NCBI GenBank assembly: GCA_900446925.1
Contig: UAVY01000002.1
Coordinates: forward strand, 558,001 to 622,000
DNA length: 64,000 bases
DNA from: Citrobacter koseri
Lineage (GTDB): Bacteria > Pseudomonadota > Gammaproteobacteria > Enterobacterales > Enterobacteriaceae
Direction of reading: 5' to 3'
Positions 42,998-55,330 of the stretch are shown here, piece by piece. A model generated the notes under the pieces. That model was not told the origin of the DNA. It searched no databases and was given only the letters and a program-made list of their open reading frames with translations. Position 1 is the first letter of the stretch. Each line of letters begins with the position of its first letter. The position numbers were made by a program, and so were the translations under genes.

Positions 42998-43556
42998 GTG
43001 ATTAGCGATATCAGAAAAGATGCTGAAGTACGCATGGAAAAATGCGTTGAAGCGTTTAAAAACCAAATCAGCAAAATTCGCACGGGTCGTGCTTCTCCCA
43101 GCCTGCTGGATGGCATTGTCGTGGAAATATTACGGCACGCCGACTCCGCTGCGTCAGCTGGCGAGCGTAACGGTAGAAGACTCCCGCACGCTGAAAATCA
43201 ACGTGTTCGATCGCTCCATGAGCCCGGCGGTTGAGAAAGCGATTATGGCTTCTGACCTCGGCCTGAACCCGAGTTCTGCGGGTAGCGATATCCGTGTTCC
43301 GCTGCCGCCGCTGACTGAAGAACGTCGTAAAGACCTGACCAAAATCGTTCGTGGCGAAGCAGAGCAGGCGCGTGTTGCCGTGCGTAACGTACGCCGTGAT
43401 GCGAACGACAAAGTAAAAGCGCTGCTGAAAGATAAAGAGATCAGCGAAGATGACGATCGCCGTTCTCAGGACGAAGTACAGAAACTGACTGACGCTGCCA
43501 TCAAGAAAGTTGATGCGGCGCTGACGGAAAAAGAAGCGGAACTGATGCAGTTCTGA
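42998..43556 (+). CDS. frr: Ribosome recycling factor, one +1 frameshift
   Basis: Splits post-termination ribosomes together with EF-G. tRNA-shaped protein: three-helix bundle and small beta domain. GTG start at 42998 behind AAGGA. Frame breaks in AAA 43125-43127 (after GIVVE); removing one A gives [14 protein letters not shown] and 185 residues as in E. coli. Motifs [11 protein letters not shown] and [11 protein letters not shown] are clear. Essential gene, so a read error. Confidence 0.96.
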
Positions 43557-43571
43557 TTTTCCTGTACGACT

Positions 43572-43620
43572 AAAACGCCGCTGGTTGACCCTGACGGGTC
43601 TTCCGGGCGGCGTTTTGCTT
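43572..43620 (+). terminator. Terminator after frr
   Basis: Outer stem aaaacgccgc/gcggcgtttt with an inner gaccc/gggtc hairpin and a T4 tail, 15 bases after the stop. Confidence 0.85.
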
Positions 43621-43651
43621 TCTATCCTGTCTCAATTCTTCTGGACGTTTC

Positions 43652-44848
43652 ATGAAGCAACTAACCATTCTGGGCTCGACCGGCTCTATTGGTTGCAGCA
43701 CGCTGGATGTGGTGCGCCATAATCCTGAAAGCTTCCGTGTTGTCGCGCTGGTTGCGGGTAAAAATGTCACCCGTATGGTAGAGCAGTGCCTGGAGTTTTC
43801 GCCGCGTTATGCGGTGATGGACGATGAACAGAGCGCTCAACGGCTGAAAACTGCGCTTCTGGAACATGGAAGCCGCACTGACGTCCTGAGCGGACAACAG
43901 GCCGCCTGCGATATGGCTGCGCTGGATGAGGTCGATCAGGTGATGGCGGCTATCGTGGGCGCGGCAGGTTTGCTGCCTACGCTTGCGGCGATTCGCGCCG
44001 GTAAAACCATCCTGCTTGCCAATAAAGAGTCGCTGATTACCTGCGGGCGTCTGTTTATGGACGAGGTGAAACGCAGTAAAGCCCGGCTTTTACCGGTAGA
44101 TAGCGAACATAACGCGATTTTTCAGAGTATGCCCCAACCTATTCAAAACGATCTGGGATACGCTGAGCTGGAGCAAAATGGCGTGATGTCGATTTTGCTT
44201 ACCGGGTCTGGTGGCCCTTTTCGTGAAACGCCATTGTGCGATCTGGCGGCCATGACGCCCGATCAGGCATGTCGTCATCCGAACTGGTCTATGGGACGAA
44301 AAATTTCCGTCGATTCCGCCACCATGATGAATAAAGGTCTGGAATACATTGAAGCGCGTTGGTTGTTTAACGCCAGCGCAAGCCAGATGGACGTGTTGAT
44401 TCACCCGCAGTCGGTTATTCACTCAATGGTGCGTTATCAGGACGGCAGCGTTCTGGCGCAACTGGGGGAGCCGGATATGCGTACGCCAATCGCGCATACG
44501 ATGGCGTGGCCGAATCGCGTGAACTCTGGCGTGAAGCCGCTCGATTTTTGCAAGCTCAGTGCGTTGACGTTCTCTGCGCCGGATTATCAGCGCTATCCGT
44601 GCCTGAAACTGGCGATGGACGCGTTTGAGCAAGGTCAGGCCGCGACAACCGCGCTGAATGCGGCGAATGAAATCACCGTCGCCGCATTTCTGGCTGAAGA
44701 GATTCGCTTTACAGATATTGCTGAGCTCAATTTATCTGTGCTGGAGAAAATGGATTTGCAGGAACCAGGAAGCGTTAACGACGTTCTCAGGGTTGATGCC
44801 GTCGCGCGTGACGTCGCCAGAAAACAGGTGATGCGACTCGCAAGCTGA
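43652..44848 (+). CDS. dxr: 1-deoxy-D-xylulose 5-phosphate reductoisomerase
   Basis: Second step of the MEP isoprenoid pathway, NADPH-dependent. 398 residues, intact. NADPH-binding GSTGSIG at residues 8-14, LANKESLI, metal/substrate residues in [12 protein letters not shown] and [19 protein letters not shown]. Its product ultimately feeds UppS encoded next. Confidence 0.98.
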   Translation: MKQLTILGSTGSIGCSTLDVVRHNPESFRVVALVAGKNVTRMVEQCLEFSPRYAVMDDEQSAQRLKTALLEHGSRTDVLSGQQAACDMAALDEVDQVMAAIVGAAGLLPTLAAIRAGKTILLANKESLITCGRLFMDEVKRSKARLLPVDSEHNAIFQSMPQPIQNDLGYAELEQNGVMSILLTGSGGPFRETPLCDLAAMTPDQACRHPNWSMGRKISVDSATMMNKGLEYIEARWLFNASASQMDVLIHPQSVIHSMVRYQDGSVLAQLGEPDMRTPIAHTMAWPNRVNSGVKPLDFCKLSALTFSAPDYQRYPCLKLAMDAFEQGQAATTALNAANEITVAAFLAEEIRFTDIAELNLSVLEKMDLQEPGSVNDVLRVDAVARDVARKQVMRLAS

Positions 44849-44950
44849 TGATAATCCCTCTACACAGGATCGTGCTATTTGTTAGCGTTGGGCTTCAGTG
44901 ATATAGTCTGCGCCACCCGATCGCAGATATTTGGCTTTATGCGGTCAGGT

Positions 44951-44977
44951 AAGCCGTGGTTTGACACGGCTTTTTTG
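44951..44977 (+). terminator. Terminator after dxr
   Basis: Hairpin aagccgtg/cacggctt with TTTTTT tail, about 100 bases after the dxr stop. The genes downstream therefore need their own promoter or depend on read-through. Confidence 0.85.
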
Positions 44978-44984
44978 TGGATGC

Positions 44985-45050
44985 ACAAAATCATTCAGGT
45001 TGCATCATTCATAGCCAACGAAGAGGGCAGCCTGAAGGATGAAGCGCAAA
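44985..45050. repeat. Internally deleted ERIC element upstream of uppS
   Basis: The two ends match the ERIC at 42825-42951 (aaatcattcaggttgcatca at the left; gccaacgaagagg and gcagcctgaaggatgaag at the right) but about 60 central bases are missing. The last 19 bases are identical in the two copies. Short ERIC forms with the middle deleted are known. Confidence 0.75.
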
Positions 45051-45104
45051 AGGCTTCAGTATTCCTGAGTACCGTTAAATCCTTTCAGGGACTAAAAACG
45101 CGTT

Positions 45105-45863
45105 ATGTTGTCTGCAACTCAACCACTAAGCGAAAATTTGCCAGCACATGGCTGTCGCCATGTAGCAATCATTATGGATGGCAATGGCCGCTGGGCGAAA
45201 AAGCAAGGGAAGATTCGCGCCTTTGGGCATAAGGCCGGAGCAAAATCCGTCCGTCGGGCCGTATCTTTCGCTGCCAACAACGGTATTGATGCGTTAACGC
45301 TGTATGCCTTTAGCAGTGAGAACTGGAACCGACCAGCGCAGGAAGTGAGTGCGTTAATGGAGCTGTTCGTGTGGGCGCTGGATAGCGAAGTAAAAAGCCT
45401 GCATCGCCATAACGTTCGCCTGCGCATTATTGGCGACACCAGTCGATTTAACTCGCGTTTGCAAGATCGTATTCGCAAGTCTGAAGCGCTTACCGCCCAG
45501 AATACCGGGCTGACGCTGAATATCGCGGCGAATTATGGCGGACGTTGGGATATTGTCCAGGGAGTCAGGCAACTGGCAGAACAGGTGCAGGAAGGACTGC
45601 TGCGCCCTGATCAGATTGACGAAGAGATGCTAAACCAGAAAATCTGTATGCATGAACTGGCTCCTGTAGATTTAGTAATTAGGACTGGGGGAGAGCATCG
45701 CATTAGTAACTTTTTGCTTTGGCAAATTGCCTATGCCGAACTTTACTTTACTGATGTTCTTTGGCCCGATTTCGATGAACAAGACTTTGAAGGGGCGCTG
45801 CATGCCTTTGCTAATCGAGAGCGTCGTTTCGGCGGCACCGAGCCCGGTGATGAAAAAGCCTGA
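45105..45863 (+). CDS. uppS: (2E,6E)-farnesyl diphosphate-specific undecaprenyl diphosphate synthase
   Basis: cis-prenyltransferase that makes the C55 lipid carrier for peptidoglycan and O-antigen. 252 residues, intact. Motifs: [12 protein letters not shown] (catalytic Asp), [16 protein letters not shown], and [19 protein letters not shown]. Also called ispU. First gene of the cell-envelope block; its stop is followed after 12 bases by the cdsA start. Confidence 0.98.
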   Translation: MLSATQPLSENLPAHGCRHVAIIMDGNGRWAKKQGKIRAFGHKAGAKSVRRAVSFAANNGIDALTLYAFSSENWNRPAQEVSALMELFVWALDSEVKSLHRHNVRLRIIGDTSRFNSRLQDRIRKSEALTAQNTGLTLNIAANYGGRWDIVQGVRQLAEQVQEGLLRPDQIDEEMLNQKICMHELAPVDLVIRTGGEHRISNFLLWQIAYAELYFTDVLWPDFDEQDFEGALHAFANRERRFGGTEPGDEKA

Positions 45864-45875
45864 TGGGGGTCGCTT

Positions 45876-46736
45876 TTGCTGAAGTATCGCCTGATTTCTG
45901 CTTTTGTTTTAATACCCGTTGTCATCGCGGCGCTTTTTTTACTTCCGCCGGTGGGGTTCGCCATTGTCACGCTGGTCGTTTGTATGCTGGCCGCCTGGGA
46001 ATGGGGACAGTTAAGCGGTTTTACCACGCGTACTCAGCGGGTCTGGCTGGCGGTGCTGTGCGGGTTATTGCTGGCGCTGATGCTGTTTTTGCTGCCTGAA
46101 TATCACCGCAACATTCATCAACCGCTTGTTGAGGTTTCGCTTTGGGCGTCGTTGGGCTGGTGGGTAGTTGCATTATTACTGGTGTTATTTTATCCCGGTT
46201 CGGCGGCGATCTGGCGTAATTCAAAGACATTACGCGTAATTTTCGGGGTGTTAACCATCATTCCTTTTTTTTTGGGGAATGCTGGCGCTGCGCGCCTGGC
46301 ACTATGATGAGAATCATTACAGTGGCGCCATATGGCTGCTCTATGTCATGATCCTCGTCTGGGGGGGGCAGACTCCGGGGCATATATGTTTGGCAAACTG
46401 TTCGGCAAACATAAACTTGCGCCAAAGGTTTCTCCTGGTAAAACCTGGCAGGGCTTTATTGGCGGACTCGCGACTGCCGCCGTGATTTCATGGGGTTACG
46501 GCATGTGGGCGAATCTGGATGTTGCGCCTTCAACCTTACTGATTTGCTCTGTCATCGCGGCCCTGGCGTCAGTGCTGGGCGATCTGACTGAGAGCATGTT
46601 TAAGCGTGAAGCAGGAATTAAGGACAGTGGTCACTTGATCCCAGGGCATGGTGGTATTCTGGATCGTATTGATAGCCTGACGGCGGCAGTACCGGTCTTT
46701 GCTTGCCTGTTGTTACTGGTATTCAGGACACTCTAA
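45876..46736 (+). CDS. cdsA: Phosphatidate cytidylyltransferase, two frameshifts
   Basis: Makes CDP-diacylglycerol from phosphatidate and CTP in the inner membrane. TTG start at 45876 behind GGGGGT ([15 protein letters not shown] follows), multiple membrane helices, and the family signature [19 protein letters not shown] with ILDRID. Breaks: one extra base in T9 46265-46273 ([12 protein letters not shown] expected) and two extra Gs in G8 46371-46378 ([12 protein letters not shown] expected). Corrected length 285 residues as in E. coli. Essential gene. Confidence 0.95.
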
Positions 46737-46747
46737 CGGAAGGTTTT

Positions 46748-48102
46748 ATGCTGAGTATTCTCTGGAATCTGGCTGCATTCATCGTCGCACTGGGTGTGCT
46801 TATCACCGTGCATGAATTTGGTCATTTCTGGGTTGCCCGGCGCTGCGGTGTTCGTGTCGAGCGCTTTTCTATCGGTTTTGGGAAAGCGCTTTGGCGGCGT
46901 ACCGATCGATACGGTACGGAATATGTGATCGCCATGATTCCCCTCGGCGGTTACGTCAAAATGCTGGATGAGCGCGCTGAGCCGGTTGTGCCGGAACTGC
47001 GCCACCACGCTTTCAACAATAAAACCGTGGGACAGCGGGCGGCGATTATCGCCGCAGGTCCGATTGCAAATTTTCTTTTCGCTATTTTTGCCTACTGGCT
47101 GGTTTTTATCATCGGCGTCCCTGGCGTTCGTCCGGTGGTTGGTGAAATAACACCCAACTCGATTGCCGCCCAGGCGCAAATTCTTCCTGGTACGGAACTT
47201 AAAGCCATTGATGGCATCGAAACCCCTGATTGGGATGCGGTGCGCTTACAGCTGGTGTCCAAAATCGGCGATGAGCGTACGACAATCAGCGTGGCGCCGT
47301 TCGGCAGTAATCAGCGCCAGGATAAAACGTTAGATTTGCGCCACTGGGCATTTGAGCCAGATAAAGAAGATCCTGTATCTTCTTTAGGGATTCGGCCGCG
47401 TGGTCCACAGATCGAACCGGTGCTGTCAGAAGTGCAGGCGAACTCCGCTGCAAGTAAGGCGGGTTTGCAAGCAGGCGACAGGATCGTTAAAGTCGATGGT
47501 CAGTCGTTAACGCAATGGATGACGTTTGTGACGCTTGTGCGCAACAATCCAGATAAGCCGTTAGCGCTGGAAATTGAAAGGCAGGGGAGTTCCTTGTCTT
47601 TGACGTTAATCCCGGATACAAAGCCGGTTAACGGAAAGGCAGAAGGTTTTTGCGGGTGTTGTGCCTAAAATTATTCCTCTGCCGGATGAGTACAAGACTG
47701 TACGCCAGTATGGGCCATTCAGCGCCATCCTCGAAGCCACGGACAAGACGTGGCAGTTGATGAAGCTGACGGTCAGTATGCTGGGAAAATTGATAACCGG
47801 TGATGTGAAACTGAACAACCTCAGTGGGCCGATTTCTATCGCTCAGGGGGCTGGGATGTCAGCGGAATTTGGGGGCATTTATTACCTGATGTTTCTTGCG
47901 CTTATCAGCGTGAACTTAGGGATAATCAACCTGTTTCCGCTGCCCGTTCTTGACGGGGGGGCATCTGCTGTTCCTGGCGATTGAAAAGCTGAAGGGCGGG
48001 CCGGTATCCGAGCGGGTTCAAGACTTTAGTTACCGCATTGGCGCGATTTTGCTGGTGTTGTTAATGGGGCTTGCACTTTTCAATGATTTCTCTCGGTTGT
48101 AA
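46748..48102 (+). CDS. rseP: RIP zinc metalloprotease RseP, two +1 frameshifts
   Basis: Site-2 protease that cuts RseA inside the membrane after DegS and so releases sigma E. Zinc motif HEFGH in the first helix, two PDZ domains (around residues 125-220 and 220-310), second active-site motif PLPVLDGGH near the third helix. Breaks: extra T in 47647-47651 (after AEGF) and extra G in 47955-47961 (after VLDGG). Corrected it has 450 residues ending FNDFSRL, as in E. coli. Essential in E. coli, so read errors. Confidence 0.96.
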
Positions 48103-48115
48103 GAGAGTTAGTTAG

Positions 48116-50564
<2,449 letters not shown>

Positions 50565-50609
50565 TTGTTCTGTGCAAAGGAATGTAATGGTAGTGTAGCG
50601 ATGACTTTT

Positions 50610-50631
50610 GGCGATCTCGTCTGAGATCGCC
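50610..50631 (+). other. Intercistronic hairpin bamA-skp
   Basis: Inverted repeat ggcgatctc/gagatcgcc with a 4-base loop, 45 bases after bamA. No T-run, so probably a processing or stabilising structure in the bamA-skp mRNA. Confidence 0.55.
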
Positions 50632-50686
50632 TGGCCACGCAAAGAACTGTGCCTGCGGGCACAAATGGGATGGTAAGGAGTTTATT

Positions 50687-51172
50687 GTGAAAAAGTGGTT
50701 ATTAGCTGCAGGTCTCGGTTTAGCGATGGTAACGTCCGCACAGGCTGCTGACAAAATTGCGATCGTTAATATGGGTAGCCTGTTCCAACAGGTCGCACAG
50801 AAGACGGGTGTTTCTAACACGCTGGAAAACGAGTTCAAAGGCCGTGCCAGCGAATTGCAGCGTATGGAAACCGATCTGCAATCTAAAATGCAGCGTTTGC
50901 AGTCCATGAAAGCAGGTAGCGAACGTACTAAGCTGGAAAAAGACGTGATGGCTCAACGCCAGACTTTCTCTCAGAAAGCCCAGGCTTTTGAACAGGATCG
51001 CGCGCGTCGTTCCAACGAAGAGCGTGGCAAACTGGTTACCCGTATCCAGACTGCTGTGAAATCCGTTGCTAACAGCCAGAGCATCGATCTGGTCGTTGAT
51101 GCCAACACCGTTGCTTATAACAGCAGCGACGTGAAAGACATCACTGCTGACGTACTGAAACAGGTTAAATAA
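50687..51172 (+). CDS. skp: Periplasmic chaperone Skp (HlpA)
   Basis: Trimeric holdase that carries unfolded outer-membrane proteins through the periplasm to BamA. 161 residues from a GTG start at 50687 behind TAAGGAG; signal peptide ends AQA, then small beta body and two long coiled-coil arms ([20 protein letters not shown] region), rich in Lys and Arg at the tips. Intact. Confidence 0.97.
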   Translation: MKKWLLAAGLGLAMVTSAQAADKIAIVNMGSLFQQVAQKTGVSNTLENEFKGRASELQRMETDLQSKMQRLQSMKAGSERTKLEKDVMAQRQTFSQKAQAFEQDRARRSNEERGKLVTRIQTAVKSVANSQSIDLVVDANTVAYNSSDVKDITADVLKQVK

Positions 51173-51175
51173 GTA

Positions 51176-52201
51176 ATGCCTTCAATTCGACTGGCTGATT
51201 TAGCAGAGCAGTTGGATGCAGAATTACACGGTGATGGCGATATCGTCATCACCGGCGTTGCGTCCATGCAATCTGCGCAAACAGGCCACATCACGTTCAT
51301 GGTGAATCCTAAATACCGTGAACACTTAGGCGTATGCCAGGCTTCTGCCGTTGTCATGACGCAGGACGATCTTCCTTTTGCTAAGAGTGCTGCGCTGGTA
51401 GTGAAGAACCCCTACCTGACGTATGCGCGAATGGCGCAAATTTTAGATACCACGCCGCAGCCTGCGCAGAATATTGCACCGAGTGCAGCGATCGATGCGA
51501 CAGCGACGCTGGGTAACAATGTTTCAGTTGGCGCGAATGCGGTAATTGAGTCTGGCGTAGAACTGGGCGATAACGTGATTATCGGCGCAGGTTGCTTCGT
51601 CGGGAAAAACACAAAAATCGGTGCAGGTTCGCGTCTGTGGGCGAATGTAACGATTTACCACGACATTCAGATCGGTGAGAATTGCCTGATCCAGTCGAGC
51701 ACTGTCGTCGGCGCAGACGGTTTTGGTTACGCTAACGATCGGGGTAACTGGGTGAAGATCCCGCAGCTTGGCCGCGTCATTATTGGCGATCGTGTTGAGA
51801 TCGGCGCCTGTACGACGATTGACCGTGGCGCGCTGGATGACACTGTGATCGGCAACGGCGTTATCATTGATAACCAGTGCCAGATTGCACATAACGTTGT
51901 GATTGGCGACAATACGGCGGTTGCCGGTGGCGTCATTATGGCGGGCAGCCTGAAGATTGGCCGTTACTGCATGATTGGCGGGGCCAGCGTGATTAACGGG
52001 CATATGGAAATATGCGATAAAGTCACGGTGACGGGTATGGGGATGGTCATGCGTCCTATCACTGAGCCTGGCGTCTATTCTTCAGGCATTCCGTTGCAGC
52101 CTAACAAAGTATGGCGTAAAACCGCTGCACTGGTGATGAACATTGATGATATGAGCAAGCGTCTCAAAGCGATTGAGCGCAAGGTTAATCAACAAGACTA
52201 G
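51176..52201 (+). CDS. lpxD: UDP-3-O-(3-hydroxymyristoyl)glucosamine N-acyltransferase
   Basis: Third step of lipid A synthesis: adds the N-linked 3-hydroxymyristate. 341 residues: N-terminal uridine-binding domain, hexapeptide left-handed beta-helix ([20 protein letters not shown] and on), catalytic His in [14 protein letters not shown]-terminal helices. It starts three bases after the skp stop. Intact. Confidence 0.98.
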   Translation: MPSIRLADLAEQLDAELHGDGDIVITGVASMQSAQTGHITFMVNPKYREHLGVCQASAVVMTQDDLPFAKSAALVVKNPYLTYARMAQILDTTPQPAQNIAPSAAIDATATLGNNVSVGANAVIESGVELGDNVIIGAGCFVGKNTKIGAGSRLWANVTIYHDIQIGENCLIQSSTVVGADGFGYANDRGNWVKIPQLGRVIIGDRVEIGACTTIDRGALDDTVIGNGVIIDNQCQIAHNVVIGDNTAVAGGVIMAGSLKIGRYCMIGGASVINGHMEICDKVTVTGMGMVMRPITEPGVYSSGIPLQPNKVWRKTAALVMNIDDMSKRLKAIERKVNQQD

Positions 52202-52304
52202 CGTTCCACCTGTAGTGCCATCCTTTTACGGCCTGTCACATTCATATGATTGCGGCAGGCCGTGTTATTATTGCCTTTTAGTATATTTGGACAGGAAGAG
52301 TATT

Positions 52305-52760
52305 TTGACTACTAACACTCATACTCTGCATATTGAAGAGATTTTAGAACTTCTGCCGCACCGTTTTCCGTTTTTGCTGGTTGACCGTGTGCTGGACTTT
52401 GAAGAAGGTCGTTTTCTGCGCGCAGTGAAGAATGTCTCCGTAAATGAGCCTTTCTTCCAGGGCCATTTCCCGGGTAAACCGATTTTTCCGGGTGTGCTGA
52501 TTCTGGAAGCGATGGCGCAGGCAACAGGGATTCTGGCGTTTAAAAGCGTTGGAAAACTGGAGCCGGGTGAACTGTATTACTTCGCGGGTATTGACGAAGC
52601 GCGCTTTAAGCGTCCTGTCGTGCCTGGCGATCAGATGATCATGGAAGTGACTTTCGAGAAAACGCGCCGTGGCCTGACCCGCTTTAAAGGGGTTGCTCTG
52701 GTCGATGGCAAAGTCGTGTGCGAAGCAACCATGATGTGTGCTCGTAGCCGGGAGGCCTGA
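52305..52760 (+). CDS. fabZ: 3-hydroxyacyl-[acyl-carrier-protein] dehydratase FabZ
   Basis: Dehydrates 3-hydroxyacyl-ACP in fatty acid elongation, competing with LpxA/LpxD for 3-hydroxymyristoyl-ACP. 151 residues from a TTG at 52305 with AGGAAGAG before it (TTNTHTL follows). Hot-dog fold with active-site His in [12 protein letters not shown] and Glu in [12 protein letters not shown], and [11 protein letters not shown]. The frame is open further upstream, but that part is non-coding spacer after lpxD. Intact. Confidence 0.96.
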   Translation: MTTNTHTLHIEEILELLPHRFPFLLVDRVLDFEEGRFLRAVKNVSVNEPFFQGHFPGKPIFPGVLILEAMAQATGILAFKSVGKLEPGELYYFAGIDEARFKRPVVPGDQMIMEVTFEKTRRGLTRFKGVALVDGKVVCEATMMCARSREA

Positions 52761-52763
52761 TAC

Positions 52764-53553
52764 GTGATTGATAAATCCGCCTTTATTCATCCAACCGCCA
52801 TTGTGGAAGACGGCGCCTGTATTGGCGCTAATGTTCATATTGGTCCTTTTTGTATTGTTGGACCCCATGTCGAAATTGGTGAGGGTACCGTACTGAAGTC
52901 TCACGTTGTCGTGAATGGCCATACAAAAATTGGTCGCGATAACGAGATTTATCAGTTCGCCTCCATCGGTGAAGTAAACCAGGATCTGAAATATGCTGGC
53001 GAACCGACCCGTGTGGAAATTGGCGATCGTAACCGCATTCGCGAAAGCGTCACCATTCATCGTGGCACAGTGCAGGGTGGTGGGTTGACGAAGGTGGGCA
53101 GCGATAACTTACTGATGATCAATGCCCATGTGGCGCACGATTGTACAGTAGGCAACCGCTGTATTCTGGCCAATAACGCTACGCTTGCGGGCCACGTTTC
53201 GCTGGATGATTTTGTCATCATCGGCGGCATGACCGCAGTGCACCAGTTCTGCACCATTGGCGCGCATGTGATGGTTGGCGGCTGTTCTGGCGTTGCTCAG
53301 GACGTTCCGCCGTACGTTATTGGCTCAGGGCAATCACGCGACGCCGTTTGGCGTCAATATCGAAGGGTTGAAGCGTCGCGGTTTCACCCGCGAAGCGATC
53401 ACCGCGATCCGCAACGCCTACAAAGCGTTGTACCGCAGCGGCAAAACGCTGGATGAAGCTAAACCGGAGATTGCCGAGCTGGCGAAGCAGTACCCGGAAG
53501 TGCAACTCTTTAGCGATTTCTTTGCCCGCTCAACGCGCGGTCTGATTCGTTAA
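52764..53553 (+). CDS. lpxA: UDP-N-acetylglucosamine acyltransferase, one +1 frameshift
   Basis: First step of lipid A synthesis: O-acylates UDP-GlcNAc with 3-hydroxymyristate. GTG start at 52764, three bases after fabZ. Hexapeptide beta-helix with catalytic His in INAHVAHDC. Break: extra G at 53322-53323 ([15 protein letters not shown] expected). Corrected length 262 residues, E. coli length, ending RSTRGLIR. Its stop overlaps the lpxB start (TAATG). Essential gene. Confidence 0.96.
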
Positions 53554-54701
53554 TGGCGGAACAGCGTCCCTTAACGATAGCCCTGGTCGCCGGAGAAACC
53601 TCCGGCGATATTCTTGGTGCAGGCTTAATTCGCGCGCTGAAGGCGCGTGTGCCAACGCGCGTTTCGTCGGCGTGGCGGGGCCGCGTATGCAGGCTGAGGG
53701 CTGCGAAGCCTGGTATGAGATGGAAGAGCTGGCGGTAATGGGCATTGTTGAAGTGCTTGGTCGCCTGCGTCGCTTATTGCATATTCGTGCCGATTTGACC
53801 CGCCGCTTTACCGAGCTTCAGCCGGATGTTTTTGTCGGCATTGATGCGCCGGACTTCAATATTACCCTTGAAGGCAACCTGAAAAAGCAGGGCATAAAAA
53901 CCATCCATTATGTCAGTCCGTCCGTCTGGGCGTGGCGACAGAAACGCGTTTTCAAAATAGGCAGATCCACCAATATGGTGCTGGCTTTTCTGCCTTTCGA
54001 AAAAGCGTTTTACGACAAGTTTAACGTGCCATGCCGTTTTATCGGGGCATACGATGGCGGACGCTATGCCGCTGGACCCGGATAAAAACGCCGCGCGTGA
54101 TGTGCTGGGAATCTCGCATGATGCACACTGCCTGGCGCTACTGCCCGGTAGCCGTGGCGCGGAAGTAGAGATGTTGAGCGCGGACTTCCTGAAAACCGCG
54201 CAGCTGCTGCGTCAGACCTATCCTGACCTTGAAGTTGTCGTACCGCTGGTGAACGTCAAACGCCGCGAGCAGTTCGAGCGCATTAAAGCTGAGGTTGCGC
54301 CGGAGCTTTCCGTGCATCTGCTCGACGGAATGGGACGTGAAGCGATGGTGGCCAGCGACGCCGCATTGCTGGCGTCTGGTACGGCGGCGCTGGAGTGTAT
54401 GCTGGCGAAATGCCCGATGGTGGTGGGGTATCGGATGAAACCCTTTACCTTCTGGCTGGCGAAGCGCCTGGTAAAGACCGATTATGTTTCGCTGCCTAAT
54501 CTGCTGGCGGGAAGAGAATTAGTCAAAGAGCTGTTGCAGGAAGAGTGTGAGCCGCATGCGCTTGCAGAGGCCTTGCTGCCGCTGCTGGCGAATGGCAAAA
54601 CCAGCCATGCGATGCATGACACCTTCCGCGAGTTGCACCAGCAAATCCGTTGCAATGCCGATGAGCAAGCGGCGGACGCTGTCCTGGAGTTAGCACAATG
54701 A
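53553..54701 (+). CDS. lpxB: Lipid-A-disaccharide synthase, two compensating frameshifts
   Basis: Joins lipid X and UDP-2,3-diacylglucosamine (GT19 family). N-terminal [39 protein letters not shown] and the UDP-binding [10 protein letters not shown] region are all present. Breaks: an A missing at 53654-53655 ([14 protein letters not shown] expected) and an extra G in 54044-54047 ([13 protein letters not shown] expected). Together they keep the span in frame: 382 residues as in E. coli. Essential gene. Confidence 0.96.
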
Positions 54702-55294
54702 TCGAATTTGTTTATCCGCATACGCAGTTGGTCGCGGGTGTGGATGAGGTTGGACGCGGCCCGCTGGTCGGCGCGGTGGTGACGGCCGCTGTGATCCTCG
54801 ATCCGGCTCGCCCAATCGTGGGTCTCAATGATTCCAAGAAGCTCTCAGAAAAGCGCCGTCTGGCGCTGTATGATGAAATCAAAGAAAAAGCGTTAAGCTG
54901 GAGTCTGGGACGCGCGGAACCTCATGAAATTGATGAACTAAATATTTTGCACGCCACGATGCTGGCGATGCAGCGCGCTGTTGCCGGTTTGCATATTGCG
55001 CCGGAATATGTGCTGATTGACGGCAACCGCTGTCCGGCACTGCCCGTGCCCTCTATGGCGGTGGTGAAAGGCGACAGCCGTGTGGCCGAGATCAGCGCGG
55101 CATCTATTATTGCGAAAGTGACGCGCGATGCCGAAATGGCGGCGCTGGACGGTATTTTCCCACAGTATGGTTTTGCCCAGCACAAAGGGTATCCGACCGC
55201 TTTTCATCTGGCGGCGCTTGCTGAACATGGTGCGACGGAGCATCATCGACGTAGTTTTGCTCCTGTCAAACGCGCCCTGGGACTTGCGTCCTGA
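54698..55294 (+). CDS. rnhB: Ribonuclease HII
   Basis: Cuts RNA in RNA-DNA hybrids and next to single ribonucleotides in DNA. 198 residues, intact. Catalytic acids in [15 protein letters not shown] (Asp and Glu), LIDGNR, and the later Asp in [12 protein letters not shown]. Start overlaps the lpxB stop (ATGA). Confidence 0.97.
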   Translation: MIEFVYPHTQLVAGVDEVGRGPLVGAVVTAAVILDPARPIVGLNDSKKLSEKRRLALYDEIKEKALSWSLGRAEPHEIDELNILHATMLAMQRAVAGLHIAPEYVLIDGNRCPALPVPSMAVVKGDSRVAEISAASIIAKVTRDAEMAALDGIFPQYGFAQHKGYPTAFHLAALAEHGATEHHRRSFAPVKRALGLAS

Positions 55295-55330
55295 TTCTTG
55301 TGTCGAGATTAAGTAAACGGGAATCTGAAG

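Noticed and set aside
44879..45232. 117-codon open frame between dxr and uppS
   Set aside because: It covers the dxr terminator and the short ERIC copy and runs into uppS in another frame; no family resemblance.
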